Assembly: GCA_017471465.1 (NCBI GenBank)
Contig: JAFUTI010000020.1
Coordinates: forward strand, 1 to 64,000
DNA: 64,000 bases
DNA from: Prevotella sp.
Lineage (GTDB): Bacteria; Bacteroidota; Bacteroidia; Bacteroidales; Bacteroidaceae
Reading direction: 5' to 3'
Shown piece by piece: positions 33,270-41,629 of this stretch (its first letter is position 1; the number at the start of each line of letters is the position of its first letter). Made by a program: the position numbers and the translations under genes. The notes beneath the pieces are model-generated. The model did no database searches, was not told the DNA's origin, and was given only the letters and a program-made list of their open reading frames with translations.

Positions 33270-34281
33270 GGATTTGTACGAGCACTTCCGTATAGAGGTG
33301 GACAATGGGCAGGAGCCTTTGCGCATCGACAAATTCCTGACCGAGCACATGCAGCATGCCACGCGTAACCGCATCCAGCAGGCTGCTGATGCGGGTTTCG
33401 TCTACGTTGGCGACCGTCCGGTAAAGAGCAACTATAAGGTGCGCCCTGGCGATGTGGTGACGCTGATGCTCGACTATCCGCACTATGACACAACCATTGA
33501 GGCTGAGGACTTGCCCCTCGATGTGGTCTACGAAGATGACCAGCTGATGGTCATCAACAAAGCGGCTGGTATGGTCGTGCATCCTGGTGTGGGAAACTTC
33601 CACGGCACCTTGGTCAACGCCATTGCCTGGCATCTGCGGGGACTGTCGACCTACGACCCCAATGACCCGAGTGTCGGTCTGGTACACCGCATTGACAAAG
33701 ATACTAGTGGGTTGCTCGTCGTAGCGAAGACCCCTGAGGCGAAGACTGCTCTTGGCAAGCAGTTCTTCGACCACGACACCCACCGGTCCTACAACGCCTT
33801 GGTGTGGGGTCACTTCAGCGAGGATGAGGGCCGTATAGAGGGCAATATCGGCCGCGACCCCCGTGATCGCCAGCGTATGGCGGTATTCCCGGCCGACAGC
33901 GACGTGGGCAAACCTGCTGTCACTCACTGGCGCACATTGGAACGCTTCGGCTATACCACTCTGGTCGAGTGCCGTCTGGAGACGGGACGTACCCACCAGA
34001 TCCGTGCCCACATGAAGCACATCGGCCACCCGTTGTTTGGCGACGAGCGTTACGGCGGCACCGAAATCCTGCGTGGTGAGCGGTCATCGACCTACAAGGC
34101 GTTCATCCAGAACTGTTTCCGGCTCTGTCCGCGTCAGGCTCTTCATGCCCGCACCTTAGGCTTCGTCCATCCCGTGTCGGGGCGCCAGATGGACTTTACG
34201 TCGGAATGGCCGGAGGATCTGGCGTCTGTCATTGAGAAATGGAGAACATATATTAAAGGAAATACAAATAACGCACAATGA
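33259..34281 (+). CDS. rluD: 23S rRNA pseudouridine synthase, RluD family
   Basis: A 340-residue enzyme: an N-terminal S4 RNA-binding domain (LRIDKFLTEHMQHATRNRIQQAADAGFVYVG), then the catalytic block VHRIDKDTSGLLVVAKT with the active-site Asp, RGRTHQIRAHMKHIGHPLFGDERYGG-type motif and a C-terminal ALHARTLGFVHP. It isomerises uridines in helix 69 of 23S rRNA in model organisms. The ATG at 33259 lies inside the PASTA gene; the GTG three bases earlier is less likely. ddl overlaps its stop by four bases. Confidence 0.93.
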   Translation: MYSEDLYEHFRIEVDNGQEPLRIDKFLTEHMQHATRNRIQQAADAGFVYVGDRPVKSNYKVRPGDVVTLMLDYPHYDTTIEAEDLPLDVVYEDDQLMVINKAAGMVVHPGVGNFHGTLVNAIAWHLRGLSTYDPNDPSVGLVHRIDKDTSGLLVVAKTPEAKTALGKQFFDHDTHRSYNALVWGHFSEDEGRIEGNIGRDPRDRQRMAVFPADSDVGKPAVTHWRTLERFGYTTLVECRLETGRTHQIRAHMKHIGHPLFGDERYGGTEILRGERSSTYKAFIQNCFRLCPRQALHARTLGFVHPVSGRQMDFTSEWPEDLASVIEKWRTYIKGNTNNAQ

Positions 34282-35267
34282 GAAATAACAAGCGAACCAT
34301 TGCCATCGTCTGTGGTGGCGACTCTTCTGAGCACGACGTATCGCTGCGCTCAGCACAAGGACTATTTTCGTTTTTCGACAAGGAACGCTATAACGTTTAT
34401 ATCGTTGATATCAAGGGACTCGACTGGAATGTCGAGTTGTCTGGCGGGCTGACGGCCAAGATCGACCGTAATGACTTCTCGTTTATGGAGGACGGCAAGA
34501 AACGTTGCTTTGACTATGCCTATATCACCATCCATGGCACCCCCGGTGAAAACGGTAGGCTTCAGGGCTATTTCGACCTTATTGGACTGCCTTACTCCAC
34601 CAGTGGTGTGCTCGTCGAGGCCATGACATTCGACAAGTTCGTCCTCAACCAGTATCTCCGTGGCTATGGTGTCCGTGTCGCCGAGTCGTTGCTCATCCGA
34701 AAGGGCTATGAGGAGATGGTCAGCGATGAGGAGGTGGAGCGCCAGATAGGCATGCCCTGCTTCGTGAAGCCGGCTGCCGACGGCTCGTCGTTCGGCGTGA
34801 CCAAGGTGAAGAACGCCGACCAGCTGGCTCCCGCCATCCGCAAGGCGATGATGGAGAGTCCCGAGGTGATGGTCGAATCGTTCCTCGACGGCACCGAGAT
34901 TACCCAGGGTTGTTACAAGACGCGCGAGAAGACCGTCCTGCTGCCTATCACCGAGGTGGTGACGTCGAACGAGTTCTTCGACTACGACGCCAAGTACAAT
35001 GGTCAGGTGCAGGAGATAACCCCGGCCCGCATTGCCCCCGAGATAGCAGAGCGTGTCTCGAAGGTTACCAGCCACATCTACGACATCCTGCGCTGCAACG
35101 GCATCATCCGCATCGACTACATCATCTCGAAGGATGGAAAGATTTCCATGCTCGAGGTGAACACTACGCCGGGCATGACCGCCACCAGCTTTATTCCCCA
35201 GCAGGTGCGTGCCGCCGGTCTGGAAATGAAAGATGTCTTGACCGACATCGTTGAGAATCAATTCTAA
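34278..35267 (+). CDS. ddl: D-alanine-D-alanine ligase
   Basis: A 329-residue ATP-grasp enzyme with IAIVCGGDSSEHDVSLRSAQ, TIHGTPGENGRLQGYFDLIGLPY, PCFVKPAADGSSFGVTKV, and the metal-binding end IDYIISKDGKISMLEVNTTPGMT. It joins two D-alanines for the peptidoglycan stem. It is absent from the main division cluster in this window and located here with the PASTA protein. Confidence 0.95.
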   Translation: MRNNKRTIAIVCGGDSSEHDVSLRSAQGLFSFFDKERYNVYIVDIKGLDWNVELSGGLTAKIDRNDFSFMEDGKKRCFDYAYITIHGTPGENGRLQGYFDLIGLPYSTSGVLVEAMTFDKFVLNQYLRGYGVRVAESLLIRKGYEEMVSDEEVERQIGMPCFVKPAADGSSFGVTKVKNADQLAPAIRKAMMESPEVMVESFLDGTEITQGCYKTREKTVLLPITEVVTSNEFFDYDAKYNGQVQEITPARIAPEIAERVSKVTSHIYDILRCNGIIRIDYIISKDGKISMLEVNTTPGMTATSFIPQQVRAAGLEMKDVLTDIVENQF

Positions 35268-35287
35268 ATAAATCAGTTTCCGTGGAT

Positions 35288-36442
35288 ATGGCTTACGATG
35301 TAAAGGAGTTCGACGAAATCAGGCCGTATGAGCCGGAAGAGATGCAGCAGGCGTTCGAGGAGCTGATTAGCGACCGCCAGTTTAACGTGATGATGAAGGG
35401 CTTCGCTCCGTGGCTGCCCAAGTTGTTGCGCAATGGCGCACTGCGCCTGGCATTTAAGGGCGTGAAGACGCCGCTGGACTTCCAGAAGCGGTTTATGAAG
35501 CCCATCGTGAACTACATCATCCGCAAGCATACGGATGGATGCACCTTCAGCCATGACCTGCTGCCGGAAGGGAAGCGCGACGAGCGCTTCACCTTTGTCT
35601 CCAACCACCGCGACATAGTGCTCGACTCGGCTTTCCTGGACGTACTGCTGATTAATGCCGGCTATCAGACGACGGTTGAGATAGGCATTGGCGACAACCT
35701 GCTGATCTATCCCTGGATCAAGCGGCTCGTCCGCATGAACAAGGCATTCACCGTGCGCCGCGGACTGACGGCTCACGAGATGTTGCGCTCCAGTATGCTG
35801 ATGAGTCAGTACATTCACTATGCTGTTACAAAGAAACACGAGAATATCTGGATAGCCCAACGCGAGGGACGTGCCAAGGATAGTGACGACCGTACTCAGG
35901 AGTCGGTGCTTAAGATGCTGGCCATGGGCGGTGAACTGCGTGAGTTGAACATCGTGCCGCTGACCATCAGCTACGAGTACGACCCCTGTGACTATCTGAA
36001 GGCGCAGGAGTTCCAGCAGAAACGTGACAACCCGGCTTTTAAAAAGAGCCGTCAGGACGATCTCGACAATATGCGCATCGGTATCTTCGGCTATAAAGGC
36101 CGTGTCAACTACCACTGCGGTACCCCTGTAAACCAGTGGCTTGACGAGCTCGATAGCAGCTTGCCGAAGAATGAGTTTTTCCAGATGTTGGCCCATCGTA
36201 TAGACCGTGAGATACACCGTGGCTACAAGCTTTATCCCTGTAACTATATATCCGCCGACCTGCTCGAAGGCAAGAAGGAGCGCGCCAGCCACTATACGAC
36301 GGCTGATGTCGCGCGTTTCGAGAAGTATCTTGACGGCCAGATAGCCAAGATCACCATTCCTGGGAAGGATGTGCCTTTCCTGCGTGAGCGTATTCTCACG
36401 ATGTATGCCAACCCGTTGTATAACTATCTTGCAGCACAATGA
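35288..36442 (+). CDS. PlsC-type lysophospholipid acyltransferase family protein
   Basis: A 384-residue protein with the acyltransferase HX4D motif (FVSNHRDIVLDSAFLDVLL), IAQREGRAKDSDDRTQESV and NIVPLTISYEYDPCDY. It is larger than a typical PlsC (about 240) and matches a Bacteroidota group of long 1-acyl-glycerol-3-phosphate acyltransferase homologues. Acceptor lipid unknown; glycerophospholipid or an aminolipid are both possible. It lies 20 bp after ddl and overlaps the next gene by four bases. Confidence 0.8.
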   Translation: MAYDVKEFDEIRPYEPEEMQQAFEELISDRQFNVMMKGFAPWLPKLLRNGALRLAFKGVKTPLDFQKRFMKPIVNYIIRKHTDGCTFSHDLLPEGKRDERFTFVSNHRDIVLDSAFLDVLLINAGYQTTVEIGIGDNLLIYPWIKRLVRMNKAFTVRRGLTAHEMLRSSMLMSQYIHYAVTKKHENIWIAQREGRAKDSDDRTQESVLKMLAMGGELRELNIVPLTISYEYDPCDYLKAQEFQQKRDNPAFKKSRQDDLDNMRIGIFGYKGRVNYHCGTPVNQWLDELDSSLPKNEFFQMLAHRIDREIHRGYKLYPCNYISADLLEGKKERASHYTTADVARFEKYLDGQIAKITIPGKDVPFLRERILTMYANPLYNYLAAQ

Positions 36443-37101
36443 GACGACCGACGTTCTGCCTGTTGATATTGTCCGTAATGACTCTTGTGGCCTGCGAACA
36501 GGATGTCTACGACAAAGGTGATGTCAGCTACTCCTATATGCGGGCTGACTTTGTCGAGGCTAACGTCGGTAGCGACAAAAGGGTGGCTTCTGTCCTGACG
36601 GACGATGACATGCTGCTGCCGCTGACGACATCCTATTCGGCCAGCTGGATTCAGCGCCCCGATACGGTCTACCGTGCTGTGTTGTACTATAACATGAAAG
36701 GACAGCAGGCTGAGGCTGTCAGCTTGCAGCGTGTTGCTACACTCGGCATCCGACCGTCTCGGCAAGTCGGCGACAGTGTGAAGACCGACCCGCTGAAGCT
36801 GGAGTCAGTATGGTTGAGTGGCAACAGGAAGTATCTCAACGTGAGTGTCATCGTCAAGCTGGGGCAGATGGGTGACGATGGCGCTACACAGACGCTGGGT
36901 GTCGTGGGCGATACTCTTCTTGTCGGCTCCGACAGCCTGCGCATCTGTTATCTGCGCCTGTCGCACAGTCAGGGCGACGTGCCTCAATACTATTCGCAAC
37001 GGGTCTACTTCAGTATACCTGTTTCCGGGCTTGGGGTAGACTCGTTGCGATTGACTGTTAATACTTATAATGGTGTGGTGACAAAGGGCTTTTGCCTTTA
37101 A
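36439..37101 (+). CDS. NigD-like lipoprotein
   Basis: A 220-residue lipoprotein: signal MRRPTFCLLILSVMTLVAC with the lipid-modified Cys19. The mature part is beta-rich with NigD-like features (YSYMRADFVEANVGSDKRVASVLTDDD, VYRAVLYYNMKGQQAEAVSL, YYSQRVYFSIPVSGL). NigD is a bacteriocin-associated lipoprotein of unknown mechanism; homologues are common in Bacteroidales without any bacteriocin nearby. Its stop codon overlaps that of the convergent ltaE (TTTAA). Confidence 0.7.
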   Translation: MRRPTFCLLILSVMTLVACEQDVYDKGDVSYSYMRADFVEANVGSDKRVASVLTDDDMLLPLTTSYSASWIQRPDTVYRAVLYYNMKGQQAEAVSLQRVATLGIRPSRQVGDSVKTDPLKLESVWLSGNRKYLNVSVIVKLGQMGDDGATQTLGVVGDTLLVGSDSLRICYLRLSHSQGDVPQYYSQRVYFSIPVSGLGVDSLRLTVNTYNGVVTKGFCL

Positions 37102-38126
37102 TCCAGGGCTTTTTCCAGTTCCTTGATATCTTCGTCTGTCGTGGCCCAGCTGGTCACGAAGCGGCAGATGGTTTGGTGTCTCTCTGTCTGTCCGAAGTGT
37201 GTGAACTGTACCTTGTGGCTTAGACGCTCCACCTGTTCGTCGTTGATGATGACAAACTGTTGGTTGGTAGGCGAATCAACGTAAAACGACAGTCCTTTCT
37301 TTTTGAAAAGCTCCTTCATACGCATCGCCATCTCATTGGCATGACGGGCCAGTTTGAAGTAAAGGTCATCTGTAAACAACGCCTCAAACTGCAGGCCTAT
37401 CAAAGCGCCTTTGGCAATTACCGCTCCATGCTGTTTCTGAATAGAGAAGAAATGCTTATGGGCATTCTGGTGGGTGAACACCACGGCCTCGCCGCAAAGG
37501 GCACCTAACTTTGTGCCGCCAATGTAAAACACATCACAGTGGCGGGCCAGATAGGGTAGGGAGATGTCGTTGCCGTCGGCAGTCAATCCGTAGCCCAGTC
37601 TGGCACCATCTACATAGAGAGGTATCTCGTAGCGCTGGCAAATCTGGTAGATGTCATCCAACTCCTTGGCAGAATAGAGCGTGCCCAGTTCCGTGGGGTA
37701 GGTGATGTAGACCAATCCCGGATGCACGGCATGGTCTTTGTTGCCGTCGTGCATGAAGTCATCTAGATACCTGTTTAGCGTCTTGGCCTCCATCTTTCCG
37801 TCCTTGTCGGCAATGGTGATGATTTTGTGTTCTGTGAACTCTACGGCCCCTGCTTCGTGCACGTTAATATGTCCTGAATTGACACAGATGACTCCTTCGT
37901 ATTGGTAAAGCATGGAGTCAATGGTGGTGGCGTTAGTCTGTGTGCCTCCCGTCAAGAAGTAAATCTGGGCATCGGGCAGCCCGCAGGCCTCGCGGATTTT
38001 CTGTTTGGCACGCTCTGAGAACTCGTCAAAACCGTAAGGCGTCGGTTTTGACGAGTTGTATTTTACGAGATTCTCCAGCACTTTCGGGTGGGCCCCGTTG
38101 TTATAGTCACATTCAAATGAAATCAT
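37098..38126 (-). CDS. ltaE: Low-specificity L-threonine aldolase
   Basis: A 342-residue fold-type I PLP enzyme: FECDYNNGAHPKVLENLVKYN at the N-terminus, YFLTGGTQTNATTIDSML, YVDGARLGYGLT, and VFYIGGTKLGALCGEAVVF, which holds the PLP lysine. It splits L-threonine or allo-threonine to glycine and acetaldehyde. Glycine supply may matter for glycine-lipid synthesis, but that is speculation. Its start overlaps the argF' stop by four bases. Confidence 0.9.
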   Translation of the reverse strand: MISFECDYNNGAHPKVLENLVKYNSSKPTPYGFDEFSERAKQKIREACGLPDAQIYFLTGGTQTNATTIDSMLYQYEGVICVNSGHINVHEAGAVEFTEHKIITIADKDGKMEAKTLNRYLDDFMHDGNKDHAVHPGLVYITYPTELGTLYSAKELDDIYQICQRYEIPLYVDGARLGYGLTADGNDISLPYLARHCDVFYIGGTKLGALCGEAVVFTHQNAHKHFFSIQKQHGAVIAKGALIGLQFEALFTDDLYFKLARHANEMAMRMKELFKKKGLSFYVDSPTNQQFVIINDEQVERLSHKVQFTHFGQTERHQTICRFVTSWATTDEDIKELEKALD

Positions 38127-39142
38127 AGAGCTTCAAGCATCCGTTTCAGTACAACGGAACAGCTTATTTCACGGTTGGCAGCTTCGGGGATAACGATAGA
38201 GTTCTCCGACTCAATGACGTCATCGGTCACGATAAGACCGCGGCGAACGGGCAGACAGTGCATGAACTTTCCATTGTTGGTCCACGCCATGTGTTCTGTG
38301 TCCACCGTCCAGCTCATATCCTTGCAGGTTATCTTGCCATAGTCTGCTGGGGTTGTCACACCTGGATTACTCCAGTTCTTGGCGTAGATGAAGTCGGCAC
38401 CCTCGAAAGCTTTCCGCTGGTCGTACTCCACACGGGCGTTGCCTACAAACTTCGGGTCCAGTTCGTAGCCCTTGGGATGGGTTACGACGAAATCGACGTC
38501 GGCAGCGTTCATCCACTGAGCAAACGAGTTGGGAACGGCCTGCGGCAGGGCGCGGCAGTGGGGAGCCCAGGTCAGCACGACTTTGGGTTTTCGAGGTGCG
38601 AGGAGCGAGGTGCGAGGTACGAGATCACTTTCCGGGCTAGAACCATTCTTGCACCTCGAGTACTCTTCGATGGTAATGAGGTCGGCAAAGGCCTGCAACG
38701 GGTGAACAGTGGCTGTCTCCATGGCGAAGACAGGCCGCCCAGAGTACTTGATAAACTGGTTCACCACCGTCTCGGCATAGTCATACTGACGGTCGGTCAG
38801 TCCTGCGAAAGAGCGGATGCCGATAATGTCGCAGTAGCAGCCCATCACGGGGATGGCCTCCAACAGGTGCTCGCTCTTGTCGCCGTCCATGATGACACCG
38901 CGCTCCGTCTCCAGTTTCCAGGCGCCGGCGTTCACGTCGAGCACGATGACGTTCATGCCGAGGTTCATGGCGGCTTTCTGCGTGCTGAGGCGCGTACGCA
39001 GCGAGTTGTTGAAGAATATCATCATCAGCGTCTTGTTATGTCCCAAGTGCTGATACTTAAACCGGTCGTTCTTAATCTCTTGTGCTTCGGCGAGGGCTTT
39101 TTCCAACGGTCCTATGTCGCCGACGTTCATAAATGTCTTCAT
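38123..39142 (-). CDS. argF': N-acyl-L-ornithine carbamoyltransferase with an in-frame heptamer element
   Basis: A 339-residue transcarbamylase of the Bacteroidota N-succinyl/N-acetylornithine type: MIFFNNSLRTRLSTQKAAMN (carbamoyl phosphate site), HPLQAFADLITIEEY, VLTWAPHCRALPQAVPNSF, FMHCLPVRRGLIVTDDVIE. Residue 90 in DGDKSEHLL is Ser. As I recall, the B. fragilis enzyme has Pro90, the Xanthomonas acetylornithine enzyme has Glu here, and Ser, Pro or Val all favour N-succinylornithine. So succinylornithine is the likelier substrate. A 23-residue segment (SRCKNGSSPESDLVPRTS, LLAPR) between IEEY and KPKV is encoded by the element at 38592-38660 and has no counterpart in the homologues I remember. 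Confidence 0.92.
   Translation of the reverse strand: MKTFMNVGDIGPLEKALAEAQEIKNDRFKYQHLGHNKTLMMIFFNNSLRTRLSTQKAAMNLGMNVIVLDVNAGAWKLETERGVIMDGDKSEHLLEAIPVMGCYCDIIGIRSFAGLTDRQYDYAETVVNQFIKYSGRPVFAMETATVHPLQAFADLITIEEYSRCKNGSSPESDLVPRTSLLAPRKPKVVLTWAPHCRALPQAVPNSFAQWMNAADVDFVVTHPKGYELDPKFVGNARVEYDQRKAFEGADFIYAKNWSNPGVTTPADYGKITCKDMSWTVDTEHMAWTNNGKFMHCLPVRRGLIVTDDVIESENSIVIPEAANREISCSVVLKRMLEAL
38592..38660. repeat. Heptamer-arm palindromic element, copy B (in argF')
   Basis: Five units CGAGGTG, CGAGGAG, CGAGGTG, CGAGGTA, CGAGATC (38592-38626), a 20-bp core (38627-38646, ACTTTCCGGGCTAGAACCAT) and two inverted units TCTTGCA, CCTCGAG (38647-38660). The total is 69 bp, or 23 codons. The core matches copy A at 13 of 20 positions. 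Confidence 0.9.
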
Positions 39143-39164
39143 ATTTTTGATATTGGTTTGTTGC

Positions 39165-40001
39165 TTAGATGGCAGCCAGGGCCAGCGAGTGGTATTTCGA
39201 CTCGGGGCTGTCGCTGCGCGACGGCATCACCACGGGCTTCAGAGTACCTTGCAGCACGCCGGCCGTCTTGGCGTATGCAAAGAGTGTCAGTGTCTTGTAG
39301 AAGACGTTGCCCGCTACGATGTCAGGGAAGATGAGGGCGTCGGCCTGTCCGTCAATGGGGGAGTGGATGCCCTTCTCTCGCAGACTGACGCTGTCGAGCG
39401 ACGTCTTCAAGTCCAGCGGGCCGTCGATGATGCAGCGTCCAAAGTATCCGCTCTGGGCCATGGCGATGATGTCGAGGTAGTCCTGGGTATATGGAAATGC
39501 CTTCTTGCTGACCTTCTCGGCACAGTGGATGAGCGAGATACGCGGCTCTTCGATGCCTAAGGCGTGGCACACGTAGTTCACGTAGTGTATCTGTTGGCGA
39601 CGTTGGTCATTGGTGGGAATGGGTATGACGGCAGCATCGGTGAAGAAGAGCAGTTTGTCATATTTGGGAATCTCGGCCATGGCGATGTGTGTCAGCACTC
39701 GTCCTTGTCGCATGATGCCCGTGTCCTTGTCGAGGATGGCACGCAGCACGATGTCGCTACTGATCAGGCCTTTCATGAGGATGTCGGCTTCGCCGTTCTT
39801 CACCATACTGACGGCGCGTCGTGCACACTCATCCTTGTCGTCGCCATCGACGTAGATGGGCTCTATGAATCCCATTTCCTGTCCTTTTCCTATGGCGTAG
39901 CGCGTAGAGGCATCGTTGGCGCAGATGACGGCCACACGCTTGCGGTCACCCCGCTTTTGCAGGAAGCGGGTCATGTCGTTAAGGGTCTTGATTGGTTGCA
40001 T
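39165..40001 (-). CDS. ptb: Phosphate butyryl/acetyltransferase family enzyme
   Basis: A 278-residue protein of the phosphate acyltransferase (PTA/PTB) family: VAVICANDASTRYAIGKGQEMG, ADILMKGLISSDIVLRAIL, MRQGRVLTHIAMAEIPKYDK, FTDAAVIPIPTNDQRRQQI, and DGPLDLKTSLDSVS. It exchanges CoA and phosphate on a short acyl group. Its length fits Ptb rather than Pta. No butyrate kinase is adjacent. It sits in a leftward series: outer-membrane protein, ptb, argF', ltaE. Confidence 0.85.
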   Translation of the reverse strand: MQPIKTLNDMTRFLQKRGDRKRVAVICANDASTRYAIGKGQEMGFIEPIYVDGDDKDECARRAVSMVKNGEADILMKGLISSDIVLRAILDKDTGIMRQGRVLTHIAMAEIPKYDKLLFFTDAAVIPIPTNDQRRQQIHYVNYVCHALGIEEPRISLIHCAEKVSKKAFPYTQDYLDIIAMAQSGYFGRCIIDGPLDLKTSLDSVSLREKGIHSPIDGQADALIFPDIVAGNVFYKTLTLFAYAKTAGVLQGTLKPVVMPSRSDSPESKYHSLALAAI

Positions 40002-40020
40002 AGGCTTTCTTTTTTTGAAG

Positions 40021-40668
40021 TTAAAGGATGTAGCCGACGGTCACCTGTATGACGCGGTTGCTGTACTTGCCGCCGATGTCGAGCTTGTTCAGGTCCAGCA
40101 GTCCGAGGATATAGCGGGCGTCGATGCGCACCTTGTCGAGGTCGTAGCTGATGCCGACGGGTATGCCGAGGTCAAAACTGGCGTAGTTGGTGCCGGTGGT
40201 GGAGTAGCTGCCCCAGCTGTTGCCAATCTTTTCGTCGTAGGAAATCTTCTTGTAGAAAGCGTAGCCCAGCTGGATGCCGGCCTTCAGGGCCAGTCCCTTG
40301 ATGGCATACAGGTTAAGCATGATAGGGACGTTGATATAGTGCAGCGTTGCCGAATAGTCCTTCTGGAGCTCGATGTCGTCGTATTTGTGGCCCTGGAGCG
40401 AATAGAACAGCCCCGCCGACAGGCTGAGGGGTGCCGACAGCTGGTATTCGCCCTCAATTCCGGCGACAATGCCGATGCATTGTTTCGGTTCCAGTTTCTT
40501 GTCGCCGATGCCGTCGTGCAGATAGTAGAGGTCGTCGCCTGCCACATTGGCCAGGTTAATGCCTATTTTGGGGACGAACGTCAGCTTTCCCGCTTCTTTC
40601 TGCGCAAATCCTTGCAGTGCTGCTAATGCTAATGTCAGGATAAAAATGAATCTTCTCATATCGGACAT
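40021..40668 (-). CDS. Outer-membrane beta-barrel (porin-family) protein
   Basis: A 215-residue protein with signal MRRFIFILTLALAALQGFAQ (from the second Met). About eight amphipathic strands are visible, for example LTFVPKIGINLANVAG, PLSLSAGLFYSLQGHKY, YINVPIMLNLYAIKGLALKAG and the last VIQVTVGYIL. This is the PorT/OmpA-like 'outer membrane beta-barrel' type common in Bacteroidota, with no known substrate. It is divergent from the AraC-type regulator, which might act on it. Confidence 0.8.
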   Translation of the reverse strand: MSDMRRFIFILTLALAALQGFAQKEAGKLTFVPKIGINLANVAGDDLYYLHDGIGDKKLEPKQCIGIVAGIEGEYQLSAPLSLSAGLFYSLQGHKYDDIELQKDYSATLHYINVPIMLNLYAIKGLALKAGIQLGYAFYKKISYDEKIGNSWGSYSTTGTNYASFDLGIPVGISYDLDKVRIDARYILGLLDLNKLDIGGKYSNRVIQVTVGYIL

Positions 40669-40736
40669 ATATTTTATTTTAATGAATAAAACGTAAAAAA
40701 ACGCCTGTTATTGTGTGTTTTAAGAAATAAAAGTCG

Positions 40737-40744
40737 TATATTTG
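40737..40744 (+). promoter_or_regulatory. -7 box abutting the AraC-type gene
   Basis: TATATTTG followed by CAAC and ATG at 40749; four bases separate box and start codon. The nearest TTG (40711-40713) gives a 23-bp spacer, longer than usual. Confidence 0.5.
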
Positions 40745-40748
40745 CAAC

Positions 40749-41624
40749 ATGTTAGAAAAGCGTATTGTTGATATTTACTTAGAGGAAGCCCAGCGGGCAG
40801 CCGGTTCTGTGTCGTTAAAGGAAGGATTAGTATTGACCGACAGCATCGTGGCAAGCTCCAATGTCCATAGTCCCCAGCGTATAAACTATATCCTGATGGC
40901 ACTGTGTCAAAGTGGTGAGGCATGCTACACGATTGACACCCGCCAGCAGACGGTCAAACAGGGCGACCTGCTCTTTGTCTCCGAGCGGCATATCGTCGAC
41001 GGCTATCAGTCGTCACCCGATTTCAAGTGCCAGTGCATCATGGTGAGTACCGAGTTCTACCACAGCTTTGTGCTTAACGTGAGAAACGTCTCGTCGCTGT
41101 TGCTCTTTTCAACGAAGAACCCTGTTGTGTCGCTTACCGAGGACGAGATAAAGACATACAGCGACTACTTCCGTCATATCCGTGAGAAGATGACTGCCGA
41201 CCACCCCTATCGCACGCAGGTGGTGAAAGCCTTGCTGCTGGCTATGTTCTACGACATGTCGGGTGTCATCTGGCGTGTCGAGCGTCAGGAAAAGAGCGGA
41301 CAGTCGCGTGCCAACGTGATTTTCGCGAACTTCATCAGACTATTGGAGGAACACTTCCGCAGCGAGCGGCGTGTGGGTTGGTACGCCGGTCAACTGGGCA
41401 TTTCGCCGAAGTATCTGGCTGAGGTGGTGAAGCTGATTAGCAAGCGCACACCCAACGACTGGATTGACGACTATGTTGTCCTCGAACTGCGTGTGCTGCT
41501 CAGGAATTCTTCCAAGACCATCAAGGAGATTACCGAGATGCTCCATTTCCCTAATCAGTCGTTCCTCGGTAAGTATTTCAAAGAACATGTGGGCATGAGC
41601 CCTTCGGAGTACAGGCGCAGCTGA
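40749..41624 (+). CDS. AraC-family transcriptional regulator
   Basis: A 291-residue protein. The N-terminal half is a cupin-like sensor (YILMALCQSGEACYTIDTRQQTVKQGDLLFVSERHIVDGY). The C-terminal 100 residues hold two AraC helix-turn-helices (WYAGQLGISPKYLAEVVKLI, IKEITEMLHFPNQSFLGKYFKEHVGMSPSEYRR). The ATG at 40749 follows a TATATTTG box by four bases, implying a leaderless message; the next internal Met would remove most of the sensor. Targets are unknown; the divergent barrel gene is a candidate. Confidence 0.9.
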   Translation: MLEKRIVDIYLEEAQRAAGSVSLKEGLVLTDSIVASSNVHSPQRINYILMALCQSGEACYTIDTRQQTVKQGDLLFVSERHIVDGYQSSPDFKCQCIMVSTEFYHSFVLNVRNVSSLLLFSTKNPVVSLTEDEIKTYSDYFRHIREKMTADHPYRTQVVKALLLAMFYDMSGVIWRVERQEKSGQSRANVIFANFIRLLEEHFRSERRVGWYAGQLGISPKYLAEVVKLISKRTPNDWIDDYVVLELRVLLRNSSKTIKEITEMLHFPNQSFLGKYFKEHVGMSPSEYRRS

Positions 41625-41629
41625 CCGGC

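Noticed and set aside
35273..36439. A 388-residue open frame opposite the PlsC-type gene
   Set aside because: It is complementary over its whole length to a gene with clear acyltransferase motifs and has no protein character.
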